From NCBI RefSeq assembly GCF_004965515.1, contig NZ_SSHH01000002.1:18839-82838 (forward strand): DNA of 64,000 nucleotides. Reading direction: 5' to 3'. How positions within the stretch are numbered: position 1 is the first letter of the stretch; every line of letters starts with the position of its first letter. Source of the DNA: Alteraurantiacibacter aquimixticola. Lineage in GTDB: Bacteria > Pseudomonadota > Alphaproteobacteria > Sphingomonadales > Sphingomonadaceae. The notes under the pieces are model-generated. The model saw nothing but the letters and a program-made list of their open reading frames with translations. It did not search any database and was not told where the DNA came from. Below are positions 25,646 to 34,162 of this stretch, piece by piece. The translations under genes were made by a program, and so were the position numbers.

Positions 25646-27052
25646 ATGGAATTCAAGGGACTGAAACCGATCAATTATGGTGGCCGCGAGGTTTGGCCGC
25701 TGGTCGAAGGTGGCAAGGGCGTTTCGGCGACCAATCATGCCAGCTCGGGCGCATGGGCGGCCGCGGGCGGCATCGGTACCGTCAGTGCGGTGAATGCAGA
25801 CAGCTATGACGCGGACGGCAACCCGATCCCGCAGCTCTATCACGGCGCCACACGCAAGGATCGGCACCAGGAACTGATCGATTATGCGATCGCCGGCGCG
25901 GTGGAGCAGGTGCGCCGCGCCTATGACATCGCCAATGGGCAGGGCGCCATCAACATCAACGTGCTGTGGGAAATGGGCGGCGCGCAGCAGGTCCTCGAAG
26001 GCGTGCTGGAAAAGACCAAGGGCATGGTCACCGGCGTCACCTGCGGCGCGGGCATGCCCTACAAGCTGGCGGAGATCGCCGCACGCTTCAACGTCAACTA
26101 CCTGCCCATCATCAGCTCCGGCCGCGCCTTCCGTGCACTGTGGAAGCGCAGCTACCACAAGGTTGCCGACCTGATGGCGGCGGTCGTGTATGAGGATCCG
26201 TGGCTGGCAGGCGGGCACAATGGCCTGTCCAACGCCGAGGACCCGACAAAGCCCGAAGATCCGTACCCCCGAGTGAAAGCCGTGCGCGACGTGATGCGGG
26301 CGGAAGGCATTTCCGACGATGTGCCGATCGTAATGGCGGGCGGCGTCTGGTACCTGCGCGAATGGAACGACTGGATCGATAATCCCGAGCTCGGCCAGAT
26401 CGCCTTCCAGTTCGGCACGCGCCCGCTACTGACGCATGAAAGCCCGATCCCGCAGCAGTGGAAGGACATGCTGCGCACGCTGAATGAAGGCGATGTGCTG
26501 CTGCACAAGTTCAGCCCGACGGGCTTCTATTCCTCCGCCGTGCGCAATCCTTTCCTGCGCAGCCTCGAGGCGCGCAGCGAGCGGCAGATTCCCTACAGCC
26601 GGGTCGAAGCAGGCGAGCATACCGTCCAGCTCGACGTCGGCGTGAAGGGCAAGAACTTCTGGGTCACGCCCAAGGACCTGGAACGCGCCCGCAGTTGGGC
26701 CGCGCAGGGCCATACCGAAGCGCTGAAAACGCCCGATGACACGGTCGTCTTCGTCTCGGCAGAGGAACGCGCGCTGATCCGGCAGGACCAGGCCGATTGC
26801 ATGGGCTGCCTGTCGCATTGCGGCTTTTCCTCGTGGAAGGATCATGACGATTACACCACGGGCCGGCTCGCCGATCCGCGCAGCTTCTGCATCCAGAAAA
26901 CGCTGCAGGACATTGCCCATGGCGGGGACGTGGACCAGAATCTCGCCTTTGCCGGCCATGCGGCCTATCGCTTCAAGCAGGACCCCTTCTATTCCAACAA
27001 CTTCACCCCCACGGTGAAGCAGCTGGTGGACAGGATCCTGACAGGGGACTGA
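25646..27052 (+). CDS. Nitronate monooxygenase-like flavin oxidoreductase with C-terminal Cys cluster
   Basis: A 468-residue TIM-barrel flavoprotein of the nitronate monooxygenase / 2-nitropropane dioxygenase family. Barrel motifs include GVTCGAGMPY, NYLPIISSGRA, VVYEDPWLAGGHNG and VMAGGVWY, which fit FMN binding. It is longer than standard family members (about 320-370 residues). The extra C-terminal part carries C385-x2-C388-x3-C392 and Cys415, a pattern that could hold an iron-sulfur cluster or zinc. The gene starts 24 bases after the methyltransferase lipoprotein and the hydrolase starts 25 bases after it, so the three may form an operon. The in vivo substrate is unknown. Confidence 0.8.
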   Translation: MEFKGLKPINYGGREVWPLVEGGKGVSATNHASSGAWAAAGGIGTVSAVNADSYDADGNPIPQLYHGATRKDRHQELIDYAIAGAVEQVRRAYDIANGQGAININVLWEMGGAQQVLEGVLEKTKGMVTGVTCGAGMPYKLAEIAARFNVNYLPIISSGRAFRALWKRSYHKVADLMAAVVYEDPWLAGGHNGLSNAEDPTKPEDPYPRVKAVRDVMRAEGISDDVPIVMAGGVWYLREWNDWIDNPELGQIAFQFGTRPLLTHESPIPQQWKDMLRTLNEGDVLLHKFSPTGFYSSAVRNPFLRSLEARSERQIPYSRVEAGEHTVQLDVGVKGKNFWVTPKDLERARSWAAQGHTEALKTPDDTVVFVSAEERALIRQDQADCMGCLSHCGFSSWKDHDDYTTGRLADPRSFCIQKTLQDIAHGGDVDQNLAFAGHAAYRFKQDPFYSNNFTPTVKQLVDRILTGD

Positions 27053-27077
27053 TCGGCTTGGCAGTCACCGGATCACG

Positions 27078-27767
27078 ATGACCGGCGGCACACCGCCTCC
27101 CTTTTCCAAGGCCGTGATCGACGGGCTGACCTTGCCCAAGATCGCGCTCAGCCCCTTGCGCCCGCCCATTCGCATTGCCGGGGCGGGGCAGGGCCAACCC
27201 GTGGTGGTGATCCCCGGCATGATGTCTGGTGACAATGCCACCAGCTTCCTGCGCCGCTCGCTTGCGGCATCGGGTTTCGATGCGCGGCCTTCCGGCCTCG
27301 TCTTCAACACTGGCGCCACGCCGCGCCGGGTGGAAATGTTGTGCAAGACCGTGGCCGACATTCACGCCGAGACCGGTAAGCCCGTCACGCTCGTGGGCTG
27401 GAGCCTCGGCGGGCTCTATGCACGACTGATCGGCCATCGCTGCTGCGGCGATGTCGCCAAGGTGGTGACTTTGGGCAGCCCCTTCTCGGGTGATCCGCAC
27501 GCGAACCATGCCTGGCGCCTCTACGAGCTGTTGAACGGCCATCCGGTGACAAAATCGCCGTTCCCCGAGGACATCCGCAAGAAGCCGCCGGTGGAGACCA
27601 TTGCCGTCTGGTCACCCAATGACGGTGTGATCGCGCCCGAAAGCGCACGCGGCCTGCCCGATGAAAGCGACCGGCAGGTGCAGGTAAGCGCGACCCATAT
27701 GGAAATGGCGACCTCCGCCCCGACGGTGAAGCGGATCATCCAGCTTCTGGCTGAAGCAAAAGGCTGA
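27078..27767 (+). CDS. Alpha/beta hydrolase
   Basis: A 229-residue cytoplasmic hydrolase. The nucleophile elbow is VGWSLGGLYAR (Ser in GWSLGG), and the remaining triad is suggested by Asp in WSPNDGVIAP and His in SATHMEM near the C-terminus. An oxyanion region VVVIPGMMSGD lies at about 42-52. There is no signal peptide. The lid is small, as in lipase-class-2 or PGAP1-like esterases acting on soluble esters. Substrate unknown. Confidence 0.8.
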   Translation: MTGGTPPPFSKAVIDGLTLPKIALSPLRPPIRIAGAGQGQPVVVIPGMMSGDNATSFLRRSLAASGFDARPSGLVFNTGATPRRVEMLCKTVADIHAETGKPVTLVGWSLGGLYARLIGHRCCGDVAKVVTLGSPFSGDPHANHAWRLYELLNGHPVTKSPFPEDIRKKPPVETIAVWSPNDGVIAPESARGLPDESDRQVQVSATHMEMATSAPTVKRIIQLLAEAKG

Positions 27768-27950
27768 GGGCTTTCCTACAGAAGCAGTGATCGTCCACGC
27801 CATCCACGTTCTTTGATAACGTGGAAACCGCTCATGATCCGCCAAGTTGTCAACTTCGCATCTTCACCGCAACACTCTGGAAAGGCGAAGGAAACACCGC
27901 GACGAGGGGATCGTCACGATGTCAACTTCGTCAATTTCGGCGTGACGGGC

Positions 27951-29249
27951 TCAGTCGAATTCCCAACCGCGCTCGCCGTGGCTGGTGATGTCGAGACCCT
28001 GCACCTCGTCATCTTCCGAAATGCGCATCGGCACGAACAGGTTGAGGCCCAGTGCGATCAACACGGTGAGGATGGCGGAGAATGCGCCGACTGCTACCAC
28101 GCCCAGTACCTGCACGCCGACCATCGAGCCCATGGCCATGCCCTCGGCATAGCCAGCGCCGCCAAGCCCTTCGGACATGAACACGCCCAGCAGGATCGAG
28201 CCGAGCATGCCGCCCACGCCGTGCACTGCGAAAACGTCGAGAGAATCGTCGATGTGAAGCTTCATCTTCACCAGCTGGATCGCGTAATAGCAGACGATCG
28301 AACCGGCAGCGCCGATCACGATCGAAGCACCGGGCGAGACGAAGCCCGCCGCCGGGGTGATCGTGGCGAGGCCGGCAATCGCGCCGGTGGCAAAGCCCAC
28401 CGTGGTCGGCTTGCCGAAGCTGATCCGCTCGATCAGGATCCACACCATCGCCGCCACCGAAGCAGCGACATGCGTGTTGAGGATGGCGTTGGACGCGTCA
28501 GCCGTAGCCGAAAGGGCAGAGCCGCCGTTGAAGCCGAACCAGCCCACCCACAGCAGGACCGAACCGAGCATGGTGATGCCCGGCGCATGCGGCAGCAGCG
28601 CGCTGCCCGGGAAGCCCTGGCGCTTGCCCAGCAGCATGGCGATGACCACGGCGGAGACGCCTGCGGTGGTGTGAACGACCATGCCGCCGGCGAAATCGAG
28701 CGCGCCGCGCTCCGCCAGCCAGCCACCGCCCCAGATCCAGTGGGCGACGGGGGCATAGACGACGAGACCCCAGATCGCGCAGAACAGCACCACCCACGAG
28801 AAGCGCGCACGTTCCACCCATGCGCCGACCATCAGGGCAGGGGTGATCGCGGCAAAGGTCATCTGGAACAGGGCAAAGGTGCTTTCAGGGATCGCCAGCC
28901 CGTCATAGACCGCGTCCAGGTTCTCCAGCATCCAGTGCTGCCCGCCGCCGAGCCACCCGCCGAGCGAGCTGTCGCCGAACGCCAGCGTGTAGCCGACAAC
29001 GACCCACAGCACCGATGCGACCGCAGCAATCGCGCCGACCTGCAGGAACACCGACAGGAAGTTCTTGGCCCTGACGAGGCCGCCATAAAACAGGCCGAGA
29101 CCCGGCAGCGTCATCAGCAGGACAAGCGCCGCAGATACGAGGATCCAGGCGGTATCACCCGAATTCTCGACCACTTCGACCGTCTCCTGCGCATGCGCGA
29201 TGGTGGGCATGGCGGCGAGTGCCGCGAAGGCTGCTAAATTGCGAAACAT
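27951..29249 (-). CDS. amt: Ammonium transporter (Amt/MEP/Rh family)
   Basis: A 432-residue inner-membrane ammonium channel. ATG 29249 is preceded by AGGGGGAAAC and gives a cleavable signal peptide (AFAALAAMPTIAHA before QE), normal for Amt proteins; the frame is open to 29435 but that extension is charged and not supported. About eleven membrane helices follow with GLGLFYGGLVRAKN, FDFAGG-like LDFAGGMVVH, GWFGFNGGS and the DVFAVHGVGGMLG segment carrying the second pore histidine. Many bacteria pair amt with a PII gene (glnK); none lies beside it here. Confidence 0.95.
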   Translation of the reverse strand: MFRNLAAFAALAAMPTIAHAQETVEVVENSGDTAWILVSAALVLLMTLPGLGLFYGGLVRAKNFLSVFLQVGAIAAVASVLWVVVGYTLAFGDSSLGGWLGGGQHWMLENLDAVYDGLAIPESTFALFQMTFAAITPALMVGAWVERARFSWVVLFCAIWGLVVYAPVAHWIWGGGWLAERGALDFAGGMVVHTTAGVSAVVIAMLLGKRQGFPGSALLPHAPGITMLGSVLLWVGWFGFNGGSALSATADASNAILNTHVAASVAAMVWILIERISFGKPTTVGFATGAIAGLATITPAAGFVSPGASIVIGAAGSIVCYYAIQLVKMKLHIDDSLDVFAVHGVGGMLGSILLGVFMSEGLGGAGYAEGMAMGSMVGVQVLGVVAVGAFSAILTVLIALGLNLFVPMRISEDDEVQGLDITSHGERGWEFD

Positions 29250-29382
29250 TGTTTCCCCCTGCTGGTCCGATCTATGGCGGACTGTCTCCTGTCGCCTCCT
29301 GCTAGAAAGAATCCTGCAATGGGGCAAGTGGGGCAAGGTGAACGCTTGCTGCGAATCCACACGCGCCTGTAATGTGCCGGCC

Positions 29383-29859
29383 ATGTCCCGGACCCGCTTC
29401 CTGCTTATCGCTTTTTTTGCAGCACTTTGCTGCACCCCGACGGCCCCTTCGGCGCAGGATCGCGAGGTGCCATATTGGGCCAGCCTTTCGGCCGACGAAG
29501 TCTATATGCGCGTGGGTCCCAGCGAGCGTTACCAGATCGACTGGGTCTACCGCCGCGAGGGCCTGCCGGTGAAGGTGATCCGCCTCCAGCAGGGCTGGCG
29601 CAGGATCGAAGAGCCGGACGGAACGCAGGGCTGGGTCTTCAACGGGCTGCTCTCGCTCGAACGGACCGCCATCGTGACAGGTGAGGGCGAGGCAGCAATG
29701 CACGCAGCGCCCGAGGAAGCATCACAGCTGCTGTGGCATGTCGAACCCGGCGTGATCGGCCTTCTGGGCGACTGCGAGGAAGGCTGGTGCGAATTCGACG
29801 TGGACGGCCGCATAGGCTGGGTTTCGCAGGATCGGCTTTGGGGCGACGGCGAGCCGTAA
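29383..29859 (+). CDS. Secreted SH3-domain protein
   Basis: A 158-residue exported protein. ATG 29383 gives a signal peptide (LLIAFFAALCCTPTAPSAQ). Two bacterial SH3-like repeats follow: one around VYMRVGPSERYQIDWVYRR to EEPDGTQGWVFNGLLS, and a second around PGVIGLLGDCEEGWCEFDVD to GRIGWVSQDRLWG. This is the layout of the SH3_4 type found in alphaproteobacterial periplasmic proteins, which may bind peptidoglycan or peptides. The frame is open upstream to 29200, but that part overlaps the amt start and carries no signal peptide. Confidence 0.82.
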   Translation: MSRTRFLLIAFFAALCCTPTAPSAQDREVPYWASLSADEVYMRVGPSERYQIDWVYRREGLPVKVIRLQQGWRRIEEPDGTQGWVFNGLLSLERTAIVTGEGEAAMHAAPEEASQLLWHVEPGVIGLLGDCEEGWCEFDVDGRIGWVSQDRLWGDGEP

Positions 29860-29901
29860 GGTCTGTGCAGGCAGACTCATTCAGCGCCTGAGGCGGACAA
29901 A

Positions 29902-29927
29902 GAAAAAGGGCGGCCCGAAAGCCGCCC
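29902..29927 (-). terminator. Rho-independent terminator of the small lipoprotein gene
   Basis: A 7-bp GC stem, GGGCGGC at 29908-29914 paired with GCCGCCC at 29921-29927, around a 6-base loop. On the minus strand it is followed by TTTTTCT (29907-29901), a proper U-tract. It sits 27 bases after the stop of the lipoprotein gene at 29954 and also separates it from the convergent SH3 gene. Confidence 0.8.
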
Positions 29928-29953
29928 TCCTGAAAGTCGATAGTGCCGGATGA

Positions 29954-30349
29954 TTACCCGACGAGGCGCGGGACGGTCATTTCGTTGCCGTCCTGGTCGG
30001 TCATGACCAGCGAGCCATCTTCATTCACATTGATCAGCGTGAGGCAGGTCTGGTCGGCAACTTCGCCTTCCATGACCGTCGGATTGAAACAGACCTGGTC
30101 GCCTTCATGCGTCCAACTGCCCGTCTCGCTCACTTCGCCGGCGACCGTGTCTTCATAGGTGCCATCGGCATTGATGGTGGAGGTCCATGCCTCGCCATCG
30201 TCCGTGGTGCCGCCATAGGCGCCGACCAGCGGGCTCTCCACAACAGCTTCAGCCGTGGCTTCCGCAGCTTCCTCAGGCGCCTCGACATCCGCATCGCCAC
30301 CGCAGGCAGCAAGCGCGAATGCACCAGCAAGTGCAACAAACTTCTTCAT
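29954..30349 (-). CDS. Small lipoprotein (paralogue of the next)
   Basis: A 131-residue predicted lipoprotein. ATG 30349 starts MKKFVALAGAFALAACGG with Cys in the lipobox LAAC; a start five codons upstream at 30364 is less likely. An acidic Ala/Glu linker leads to a small beta-rich domain with a Cys pair (VCFNPT and QTCLTL) and a tail EDGSLVMTDQDGNEMTVP. The tail pattern is shared with the neighbouring lipoprotein. It may be periplasmic and disulfide-bonded. Function unknown. Confidence 0.75.
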   Translation of the reverse strand: MKKFVALAGAFALAACGGDADVEAPEEAAEATAEAVVESPLVGAYGGTTDDGEAWTSTINADGTYEDTVAGEVSETGSWTHEGDQVCFNPTVMEGEVADQTCLTLINVNEDGSLVMTDQDGNEMTVPRLVG

Positions 30350-30442
30350 TTTTGCGTCCCCCAAAAAATCAGGAACCGATTAAGTATCATGCGCAAGCAA
30401 ATGTGCAAGCTGCCAATCCATCGGAAATGGCGGGGAAATTTC

Positions 30443-30850
30443 CTATGTCGCGGGTACCGGCCTGACTGTCATTACTTCACCGTCGCTAGCGGTGCTGTCC
30501 ATGCTGCCGTCCTCGGCCACTTCACCGCCGACAAAGCACTCATGGCCCTCGACGCCTTCTGTGACGAAACAGGTTTCGCCACCCTGCATGAAGATTGTAC
30601 CACCGGCCGCGTCGCCATTGGCGAAGACCATGGACCAGGTCATGCCGGGATGGATGGTGAGCGAATCGACGCTTTCATCCGCATGGACGACTTCGTACTC
30701 ACCGGGGGCAACCGCCTCGAAGCCAGGCGCACTGCCTTCCAGCACGTCCTCGTCCCCGGCCGCGGCCATCTCCTGGCCTGCGTCCGTGCCGTTCTCCTGC
30801 GCGCAGGCGCCCAGCGCCAGCACCGCTGCGAATGCGATGATTTTCTTCAT
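30443..30850 (-). CDS. Small lipoprotein (paralogue of the previous)
   Basis: A 135-residue predicted lipoprotein: MKKIIAFAAVLALGACAQ with lipobox ALGAC, an acidic linker, then a small domain with a Cys pair (ETCFVTEG, HECFVGG) and the end EDGSMDSTASDGEVMTVRP. It shares the signal-linker-Cys-pair-EDGS(M/L)..T..DG..MTV layout with the gene 93 bases downstream, so the two look like a tandem duplication. Its ribosome site AGGAG lies inside a strong hairpin (30853-30887), suggesting control of translation. Function unknown. Confidence 0.75.
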   Translation of the reverse strand: MKKIIAFAAVLALGACAQENGTDAGQEMAAAGDEDVLEGSAPGFEAVAPGEYEVVHADESVDSLTIHPGMTWSMVFANGDAAGGTIFMQGGETCFVTEGVEGHECFVGGEVAEDGSMDSTASDGEVMTVRPVPAT

Positions 30851-30852
30851 GT

Positions 30853-30887
30853 CCCTGCTCCTATTCCCATGCGGGTCAGGAGCAGGG
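30853..30887 (-). promoter_or_regulatory. Hairpin that pairs the ribosome binding site of the lipoprotein gene
   Basis: A perfect 10-bp inverted repeat (CCCTGCTCCT at 30853-30862, AGGAGCAGGG at 30878-30887) encloses a smaller CCC-ATGC-GGG hairpin. On the minus strand the 3' arm AGGAGCAGGG ends two bases before the ATG at 30850, so the Shine-Dalgarno AGGAG is fully base-paired. This may keep translation low until melted or bound. It could instead work as a weak transcription barrier after the thiolase gene, but it has no U-tract. Confidence 0.5.
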
Positions 30888-30921
30888 TAGTGTCAGATTT
30901 GTAAGGACTTGGCTATGCCCA

Positions 30922-32118
30922 TCAGGCCAGTTCGACCGCCACCGCCGTCGCTTCACCGCCGCCGATGCACAGCGAGGCGATGCCGCGCTTGAGCCCACGG
31001 GCCTTCAGCGCAGCGAGCAGCGTGACGATGATGCGCGTGCCGCTGGCGCCGATCGGATGGCCGAGCGCGGTGCCGCCGCCATTCACATTGATCTTTTCAT
31101 GCGGAATGCCGATGTCGCGCATCGCGAACATGGTCACGCAGGCAAAGGCCTCGTTCACTTCCCACAGGTCGACGTCCTCAACGCTCCAGCCCGTCTTTTC
31201 GAGCAGCTTCTCGATCGCGCCGACCGGGGCGGTCGTGAAAGCTGCCGGTTCCTGCGCATGGGCGGTCATGGCGACCACCGTCGCGACAGGCGACAGACCT
31301 TTGGCCTCGGCGACGCTCTTGCGCGTGAGCACGACTGCTGCCGCGCCGTCGGAGATGGAGGAGGAAGTCGCCGCAGTGATCGTACCGTCCTTGGCGAAGG
31401 CGGGACGCAGCGTCGGGATCTTGTCCGGACGGCCCTTGGCAGGCGACTCGTCGGTATCCACCGTGACATCGCCTTTGCGGGAGGACCAGGTGACCGGGAC
31501 AACTTCATCGGCGAAGGCGCCGCTCGCGATCGCCTCATTGGCGCGGGTGAGCGAGGCGATCGAATATTCGTCCATCTCCTCTCGCGTCAGCTGGTATTTG
31601 TCGGCCATTTCCTGTGCGTATACGCCCATGGCAGTACCGGCGACATAGGCATCTTCCAGCCCGTCGAGGAACATGTGGTCATAGGCCGTGTCATGGCCCA
31701 GGCGCGCGCCGGAGCGATGCTTCTTGAGCAGGTAGGGCGCATTGGTCATGCTCTCCATGCCGCCCGCCACGACGATATCGGCACCGCCTGCCGCCAAGGC
31801 TTCTGACCCCATGATGACCGTCTGCATGCCGCTGCCGCAGACTTTGTTGACGGTGGTAGCTTCCGCGCTCTTGGGCAAGCCGGCCTTCAGCGCAGCCTGG
31901 CGGGCAGGGGCCTGTCCCAGGCCCGCGGGAAGCACGCAGCCCATATAGACACGGTCGATATCCTCGCCTGCAGTGCCGGCGCGCTCCAACGCAGCCTTGA
32001 CCGCAGTCGCCCCCAGGTCCGTCGCCGCGACATCGGCCAGCGCGCCCTGCATCGCGCCCATCGGCGTGCGGGCGTAGGAGAGAATGACGACAGGATCGTT
32101 TTCGTTGAAAATGGCCAT
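30922..32118 (-). CDS. Acetyl-CoA C-acetyltransferase (thiolase)
   Basis: A 398-residue thiolase that condenses or cleaves acetoacetyl-CoA and related beta-ketoacyl-CoAs. The acyl-accepting Cys is in NKVCGSGMQ (about residue 91), the GHP motif in GGGTALGHPIGASGTR, and the second catalytic Cys in ASLCIGGGEATA. Length is normal for biosynthetic or degradative tetrameric thiolases. No reductase (phaB) or beta-oxidation gene is beside it, so its pathway (PHB, ketone or fatty-acid) is not set by context. A palindromic element lies 81-93 bases before the start. Confidence 0.93.
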   Translation of the reverse strand: MAIFNENDPVVILSYARTPMGAMQGALADVAATDLGATAVKAALERAGTAGEDIDRVYMGCVLPAGLGQAPARQAALKAGLPKSAEATTVNKVCGSGMQTVIMGSEALAAGGADIVVAGGMESMTNAPYLLKKHRSGARLGHDTAYDHMFLDGLEDAYVAGTAMGVYAQEMADKYQLTREEMDEYSIASLTRANEAIASGAFADEVVPVTWSSRKGDVTVDTDESPAKGRPDKIPTLRPAFAKDGTITAATSSSISDGAAAVVLTRKSVAEAKGLSPVATVVAMTAHAQEPAAFTTAPVGAIEKLLEKTGWSVEDVDLWEVNEAFACVTMFAMRDIGIPHEKINVNGGGTALGHPIGASGTRIIVTLLAALKARGLKRGIASLCIGGGEATAVAVELA

Positions 32119-32190
32119 GGGGGAATTGCCTCAGTACTGTGTGAGATGAAAGGTTGGATTCAGCCAACAACTAAGGGCAGAAAGTGACAT

Positions 32191-32211
32191 GCGCAAGATT
32201 GTGCAGCGCAA
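32191..32211. promoter_or_regulatory. Operator-like palindrome upstream of the thiolase gene
   Basis: GCGCAA occurs twice 15 bases apart (32191-32196 and 32206-32211). The second copy is part of a near-perfect dyad, TTGTGCAGCGCAA at 32199-32211, with mismatches only at three inner positions. It is 81-93 bases before the thiolase start and about 170 bases before nuoA. TGC/GCA dyads of this kind are operators of PhaR-like regulators of PHB genes in other proteobacteria; assigning that regulator here is inference. Confidence 0.3.
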
Positions 32212-32376
32212 CATCACGATCAAAGGGGCGCAATTGGTAACCACCGAAATCCGCAGTCTTCCGCTCGATCCACAATCCAGCGCGGAAACTCCCTGATTTC
32301 CGCCCCTAATGGCCTTGCAGTATGGCTGGCCATTCCTTAGAGGCCGCACCGCAACCCTCAGCAAATCGAGTCTACC

Positions 32377-32751
32377 TTGGTCGACCTGACACAATATCTG
32401 CCGATCCTGCTGTTTCTCGGCGTCGCCGTGGGGCTTTCAGCCCTTTTCGTGTTCCTGCCAATGGGCGTCTCGCGCCTTACGGGTGCGCATAATCCCGACG
32501 CCGAAAAGCTCAGCGAATATGAATGCGGCTTCCCCGCTTTCGAGGAGCCGCGCGATCGCTTCGACGTCCGCTTTTACCTGATCGCTATCCTGTTCATCGT
32601 TTTCGACCTTGAGGCGGCTTTCCTGTTTCCCTGGGCGGTCAGCCTGGACCTGACCGGTTGGCCGGGCTGGATCACGATGATGACCTTCCTGGTGGAGCTG
32701 CTGATCGGCCTTGCCTATGTCTGGAAGAAGGGAGCTCTGGATTGGGAATGA
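32377..32751 (+). CDS. nuoA: NADH-quinone oxidoreductase subunit A
   Basis: A 124-residue membrane subunit of complex I with three helices (about 8-30, 64-88, 97-117). The conserved loop [21 protein letters not shown], with its Cys near the quinone site, is clear. The start is TTG 32377; no better start lies upstream in frame. First gene of the nuo operon, with its promoter presumably in 32119-32376. Its stop overlaps the nuoB ATG. Confidence 0.96.
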   Translation: MVDLTQYLPILLFLGVAVGLSALFVFLPMGVSRLTGAHNPDAEKLSEYECGFPAFEEPRDRFDVRFYLIAILFIVFDLEAAFLFPWAVSLDLTGWPGWITMMTFLVELLIGLAYVWKKGALDWE

Positions 32752-33302
32752 GTACTTCAGCCCCCATACTTGCACCCGCTGCGCAGGGCGGTGAAATTCG
32801 CCAGCCCGACCAGGACTATTTCAACGCCCTGCAGACAGAGGTGAACGACAAGGGTTTCCTCGTCACTTCGACCGAAGAGCTGTTTCAGTGGGCCCGCACC
32901 GGCTCGCTGTGGTGGATGACTTTCGGCCTGGCCTGCTGCGCGGTGGAAATGATCCACGTGAACATGCCCCGTTATGACATGGAGCGGTTCGGCGTCGCCC
33001 CGCGCGCATCCCCGCGCCAGTCGGACGTGATGATCGTTGCCGGCACGCTGTGCAACAAGATGGCCCCTGCACTGCGCAAGGTCTATGACCAGATGTCCGA
33101 TCCCAAATATGTGATCAGCATGGGCAGCTGCGCGAATGGCGGCGGCTATTATCACTATTCCTATTCGGTGGTGCGCGGCTGCGACCGCATCGTGCCCGTG
33201 GACATCTATATCCCCGGCTGCCCGCCGACCGCAGAGGCGCTGCTCTATGGCGTGATGCAATTGCAGCGCAAGATCCGCCGCGAAGGGACGATTGAACGCT
33301 GA
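32748..33302 (+). CDS. nuoB: NADH-quinone oxidoreductase subunit B
   Basis: A 184-residue peripheral-arm subunit that holds cluster N2 next to the quinone. The [4Fe-4S] ligands are the paired Cys in GLACCAVEM, Cys in [10 protein letters not shown] and Cys in [13 protein letters not shown] 32748 overlaps the nuoA stop as ATGA; the frame is open further upstream but only within nuoA. The stop overlaps the nuoC start by one base. Confidence 0.97.
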   Translation: MSTSAPILAPAAQGGEIRQPDQDYFNALQTEVNDKGFLVTSTEELFQWARTGSLWWMTFGLACCAVEMIHVNMPRYDMERFGVAPRASPRQSDVMIVAGTLCNKMAPALRKVYDQMSDPKYVISMGSCANGGGYYHYSYSVVRGCDRIVPVDIYIPGCPPTAEALLYGVMQLQRKIRREGTIER

Positions 33303-34162
33303 TGGCTGCTGTTCTTCATTCCGCACCGCGCTTTGCGTCCAATGAAGGCGTGAAGGACGCGCTGTCCACCGCGCTTGGCGCCATGCTCGTTTCCGCCAAG
33401 GAAGAGCATGGCGAGATCGTGCTGACCGTGAAGCGCGCAAGCATCGAGGATGTACTCCGCCTGCTGCGTGACGAGCACGATTACCAGCAGCTGATGGAAA
33501 TGGCGGGTGTCGACTATCCCGGCCGCGCTGAGCGGTTCGAGGTGGTCTACATGCTGCTCTCGCTCACCCGCAATCACCGCGTGATGGTGAAGGTGAGCAC
33601 GGACGAGGCGACGCCCGTTCCCACCGTCACCACGCTGTGGCCCAATGCGGGCTGGCTGGAACGCGAAGTGTTCGACATGTTCGGCGTGCTGTTTGACGGC
33701 AATACCGACTTGCGCCGTATCCTCACCGATTACGGCTTCGAAGGGCATCCCTTCCGCAAGGACTTCCCGCTCACCGGCTATCACGAACTGCGCTATTCCG
33801 AAGAAGAGAAGCGCGTCGTCTATGAGCCGGTCCAGTTGGCGCAGGACTTCCGCAGCTTCGATTTCATGAGCCCGTGGGAAGGCGCGGATTACATCCTGCC
33901 GGGTGACGAGAAGGCCGATGTGCCGCCTGTCGCCGAACCCATGACGACCGAGAAACCCTCTCAGACGGGCGCCGGCGCCAAGGCGGATGCAAAGGCGGCG
34001 GAGAAGAAAAGTGCAGGCGCTCCCGCGGAAAAGGATAGCGATACGAAGGATGCGGGCGCGCCCGATCCGACCGAAGACCGCCCCGATGAGCCTGCTCGCA
34101 AAGGCAGCGTGACCGGGACGAAGGCGGCGACTGAAACCGACAAGAAGGAGGAAGGCGAATGA
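33302..34162 (+). CDS. nuoC: NADH-quinone oxidoreductase subunit C with long charged tail
   Basis: The first ~200 residues are a normal NuoC: the signature ERETYDMFG-type motif appears as [15 protein letters not shown], then [13 protein letters not shown]. The protein continues for about 85 residues after [12 protein letters not shown] as a Lys/Ala/Glu/Asp-rich, presumably disordered tail (286 residues in all). Such a tail is not part of the conserved core. The gene overlaps its neighbours at both ends (TGATG with nuoB, ATGA with nuoD). Confidence 0.95.
   Translation: MAAVLHSAPRFASNEGVKDALSTALGAMLVSAKEEHGEIVLTVKRASIEDVLRLLRDEHDYQQLMEMAGVDYPGRAERFEVVYMLLSLTRNHRVMVKVSTDEATPVPTVTTLWPNAGWLEREVFDMFGVLFDGNTDLRRILTDYGFEGHPFRKDFPLTGYHELRYSEEEKRVVYEPVQLAQDFRSFDFMSPWEGADYILPGDEKADVPPVAEPMTTEKPSQTGAGAKADAKAAEKKSAGAPAEKDSDTKDAGAPDPTEDRPDEPARKGSVTGTKAATETDKKEEGE

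Noticed and set aside
27804..27824. Hairpin CCACGTT-N7-AACGTGG as a terminator between the hydrolase and amt
   Set aside because: The stem is only 7 bp with no T-run on either strand.
27813..29237. 474-codon frame opposite amt
   Set aside because: Antisense to a well-conserved transporter; no domain.
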